This document shows, one piece after another, positions 13,570-15,687 of a stretch of DNA of 15,687 nucleotides. Source of the stretch: DATGUA01 sp035301545 (GTDB taxonomy: Bacteria > Bacillota > Clostridia > Tissierellales > Tissierellaceae); assembly GCA_035301545.1 (NCBI GenBank), contig DATGUA010000022.1:1-15687 (forward strand), written 5' to 3'. The position numbers and the translations under genes are program-made. Each line of letters begins with the position of its first letter. Within the stretch, counting starts at the first letter, position 1. The notes below the pieces were generated by a model, which worked only from the letters and a program-made list of their open reading frames with translations, had not been told where the DNA came from and ran no database searches.

Positions 13570-15576
13570 CTTTTAATAGAAACATAGTGGAATGTAAATA
13601 TAGTTAAAAAGTCATGATTTACTGTAAGTGCTAACTTTTAATAGAAACATAGTGGAATGTAAATGTGGCATTAATCGAGTAATCATGTTATCTGTATTGA
13701 CTTTTAATAGAAACATAGTGGAATGTAAATAAACACAGTAGAAGAATTAGCAGAAAGTCCAGCTATCTTTTAATAGAAACATAGTGGAATGTAAATTTCT
13801 TTAGTAGACTCCCAAATTTCTAAGAAAAATTCCTTTTAATAGAAACATAGTGGAATGTAAATGCTTCAATGCCTGTTAATTTATCTTTTAATGTATTAGC
13901 TTTTAATAGAAACATAGTGGAATGTAAATACATTTTTTTCTACAGTTTGAAGTGTATCACTAAACCTTTTAATAGAAACATAGTGGAATGTAAATAAATT
14001 ATTGTAGCTATTTCTTTAATAGATTCCCATATCTTTTAATAGAAATATAGTGGAATGTAAATTTTTGACTGGTTTATTGCTCCAACATTCTTTACTACCT
14101 TTTAATAGAAACATAGTGGAATGTAAATGTGTATATGACAAGTTCCCACTTATCACCGTCGTATCTTTTAATAGAAACATAGTGGAATGTAAATTGGTCC
14201 TACTATATAGCATCAAAAGATATAAAATATCTTTTAATAGAAACATAGTGGAATGTAAATGAAGATTGTGAAACAGTCCAGGAATTATATGACTTAGCTT
14301 TTAATAGAAACATAGTGGAATGTAAATCCTTATATCTGTTAAGGTAGACATCATTACCTTTCACTTTTAATAGAAACATAGTGGAATGTAAATTTAAAGG
14401 ACTACACAAGTCTTATACTAGAATTATACCTTTTAATAGAAACATAGTGGAATGTAAATGTTTCCTCATACCTTGCTATCTGCTCATTAAGTTGTCTTTT
14501 AATAGAAACATAGTGGAATGTAAATCCTGAATAGTGATTATTAGGTTTAATATTCATTAAGCTTTTAATAGAAACATAGTGGAATGTAAATTTTACTACT
14601 TTCTCTGCATATTGAGTGCCTGGATCGCTTTTAATAGAAACATAGTGGAATGTAAATAGTCCTACTGCTTCACCTAAATAAATATATCTGTAACTTTTAA
14701 TAGAAACATAGTGGAATGTAAATCTTACTAGAACAAGTAAATTTATATGAACGAGTTATCTTTTAATAGAAACATAGTGGAATGTAAATGTATTTTTCAT
14801 AAAAATCTTTATAATGATTTCTTTCCTTTTAATAGAAACATAGTGGAATGTAAATTTGTACCATATATTCCTATATAATACAAGGTATATTCTTTTAATA
14901 GAAACATAGTGGAATGTAAATACAGAAAACGAAGATCTACCATTTTAGGTGGATTTTCTTTTAATAGAAACATAGTGGAATGTAAATCATTGTTGCCACA
15001 TCAAATTGCTAAATAGTGTTATTCTTTTAATAGAAACATAGTGGAATGTAAATGGTAGAAAGTATCAATCAAGATGATTTAAAAATTATCTTTTAATAGA
15101 AACATAGTGGAATGTAAATTTAATACCATCTGCAACACTTGTCATAATTTTCTTACTTTTAATAGAAACATAGTGGAATGTAAATCAAACAGCTGATGGC
15201 TTAATCCTAATTACATTAATCTTTTAATAGAAACATAGTGGAATGTAAATATAGATATAAAGTCTTAGGAGAGCAAACATTAAAACTTTTAATAGAAATA
15301 TAGTGGAATGTAAATCCTATCAAGTAGGACTAAGTCCTATAGATATAAAACTTTTAATAGAAACATAGTGGAATGTAAATTTATATCATTAATGGTACTT
15401 TCAAGGTTATCAAGCCCTTTTAATAGAAACATAGTGGAATGTAAATTTTAAAGTCATTCACTACAAATGTAGTAGGTTCCTTTTAATAGAAACATAGTGG
15501 AATGTAAATCCTCATCAAATTCAATAAGGTGTAGAATATCCTGCTCCTTTTAATAGAAACATAGTGGAATATAAAG
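13570..15576 (+). CRISPR. Type I-B CRISPR array, 31 repeats in this span
   Basis: A 30-bp repeat, starting CTTTTAATAGAAACATAG and ending TGGAATGTAAAT, recurs 31 times with spacers of 33 to 37 bases, mostly 36. Repeats 1-7, 9-26 and 28-30 are identical. Repeats 8 (14033-14062) and 27 (15286-15315) share one C-to-T change at repeat position 15. Repeat 31 (15547-15576) has two changes near its 3' end, marking the old end of the array. All spacers differ; spacers 4 and 7 are related. The repeat shows no strong internal stem, as is common for type I-B. Transcription is from left to right, from the leader after cas2, and Cas6 cutting would leave ATGTAAAT as the crRNA 5' handle. Confidence 0.98.
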
Positions 15577-15612
15577 TCAAATAATGTTCTATCTTCTCCT
15601 TCTTGCAATTCT

Positions 15613-15639
15613 ATTTTAATACAAACATATAGTTTAAAT
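15613..15639 (+). repeat. Decayed terminal CRISPR repeat (repeat 32)
   Basis: After a 36-base spacer (15577-15612) the sequence keeps TTTTAATA, then AAACAT, and ends TTTAAAT, so it is a repeat with substitutions and a gap in its 3' half. It marks the leader-distal end. The remaining bases to 15687 are A+T-rich and hold only a short TTATCAT/ATGATAA inverted repeat (15666-15681). Confidence 0.75.
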
Positions 15640-15687
15640 TTATATATAAATCATCATAATAAATCTTATCATAAATGATAAATAAAA

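Noticed and set aside
14016..14409. Open frames of about 68-76 residues on both strands with repeated NLHSTMFLLK or SFNRNIVECK motifs
   Set aside because: They are translations of the CRISPR repeat and its spacers, whose unit length near 66 bases keeps the frame open. No ribosome site or independent coding signal.

Overview
The window is very A+T-rich DNA, roughly 70% or more by eye, from a spore-forming Firmicute, most likely a member of the Clostridia. It carries spoIVA, a clostridial-type housekeeping order (glyA end, der, plsY, gpsA, spoIVA) and a type I-B CRISPR-Cas locus of the Cst/Tneap kind. The species cannot be named from this sequence.

Layout. Positions 2-184 hold the end of glyA with its terminator. 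Positions 282-3207 hold der-plsY-gpsA, packed as one operon and closed by a terminator. spoIVA (3324-4802) has its own strong ribosome site and terminator. tRNA-Pro(GGG) with its own promoter lies at 4889-4965, followed by a long terminator hairpin that can work in both directions. A 270-base intergenic region (5013-5286) then precedes a tight cas operon, cas6-cas8b-cas7-cas5-cas3-cas4-cas1-cas2 (5287-13392). The leader (13393-13569) follows. The array has 31 repeats of 30 bp from 13570 to 15576, plus one decayed repeat at 15613-15639, giving 31 spacers.

The most interesting part is the region ahead of cas6. On the minus strand, two degenerate copies of the CRISPR repeat flank a 30-nt spacer-like segment. 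They have their own promoter and end in the bidirectional terminator, so the unit looks like a stand-alone one-spacer guide RNA running away from the cas genes. Its seed matches 9 of the first 10 positions of a site just downstream of the predicted cas start point. The only miss is at position 6, which does not pair in Cascade complexes, and a 5'-TCA PAM sits in the expected place. This is what a CreR-type cas-regulating RNA would look like: Cascade loaded with this guide would sit on the cas promoter and tune its own expression. That role is inferred.

The second notable point is that cas1 is broken in two independent ways: a one-base frameshift in an A run near codon 27, and replacement of the conserved catalytic Glu by Lys (codon 12590-12592). 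Interference genes (cas6, 8, 7, 5, 3), cas4, cas2, the leader and the array look intact. The system may therefore still interfere and self-regulate but have lost spacer uptake. Several spacers translate into phage-like peptides, including two related ones that look like tape-measure gene segments.
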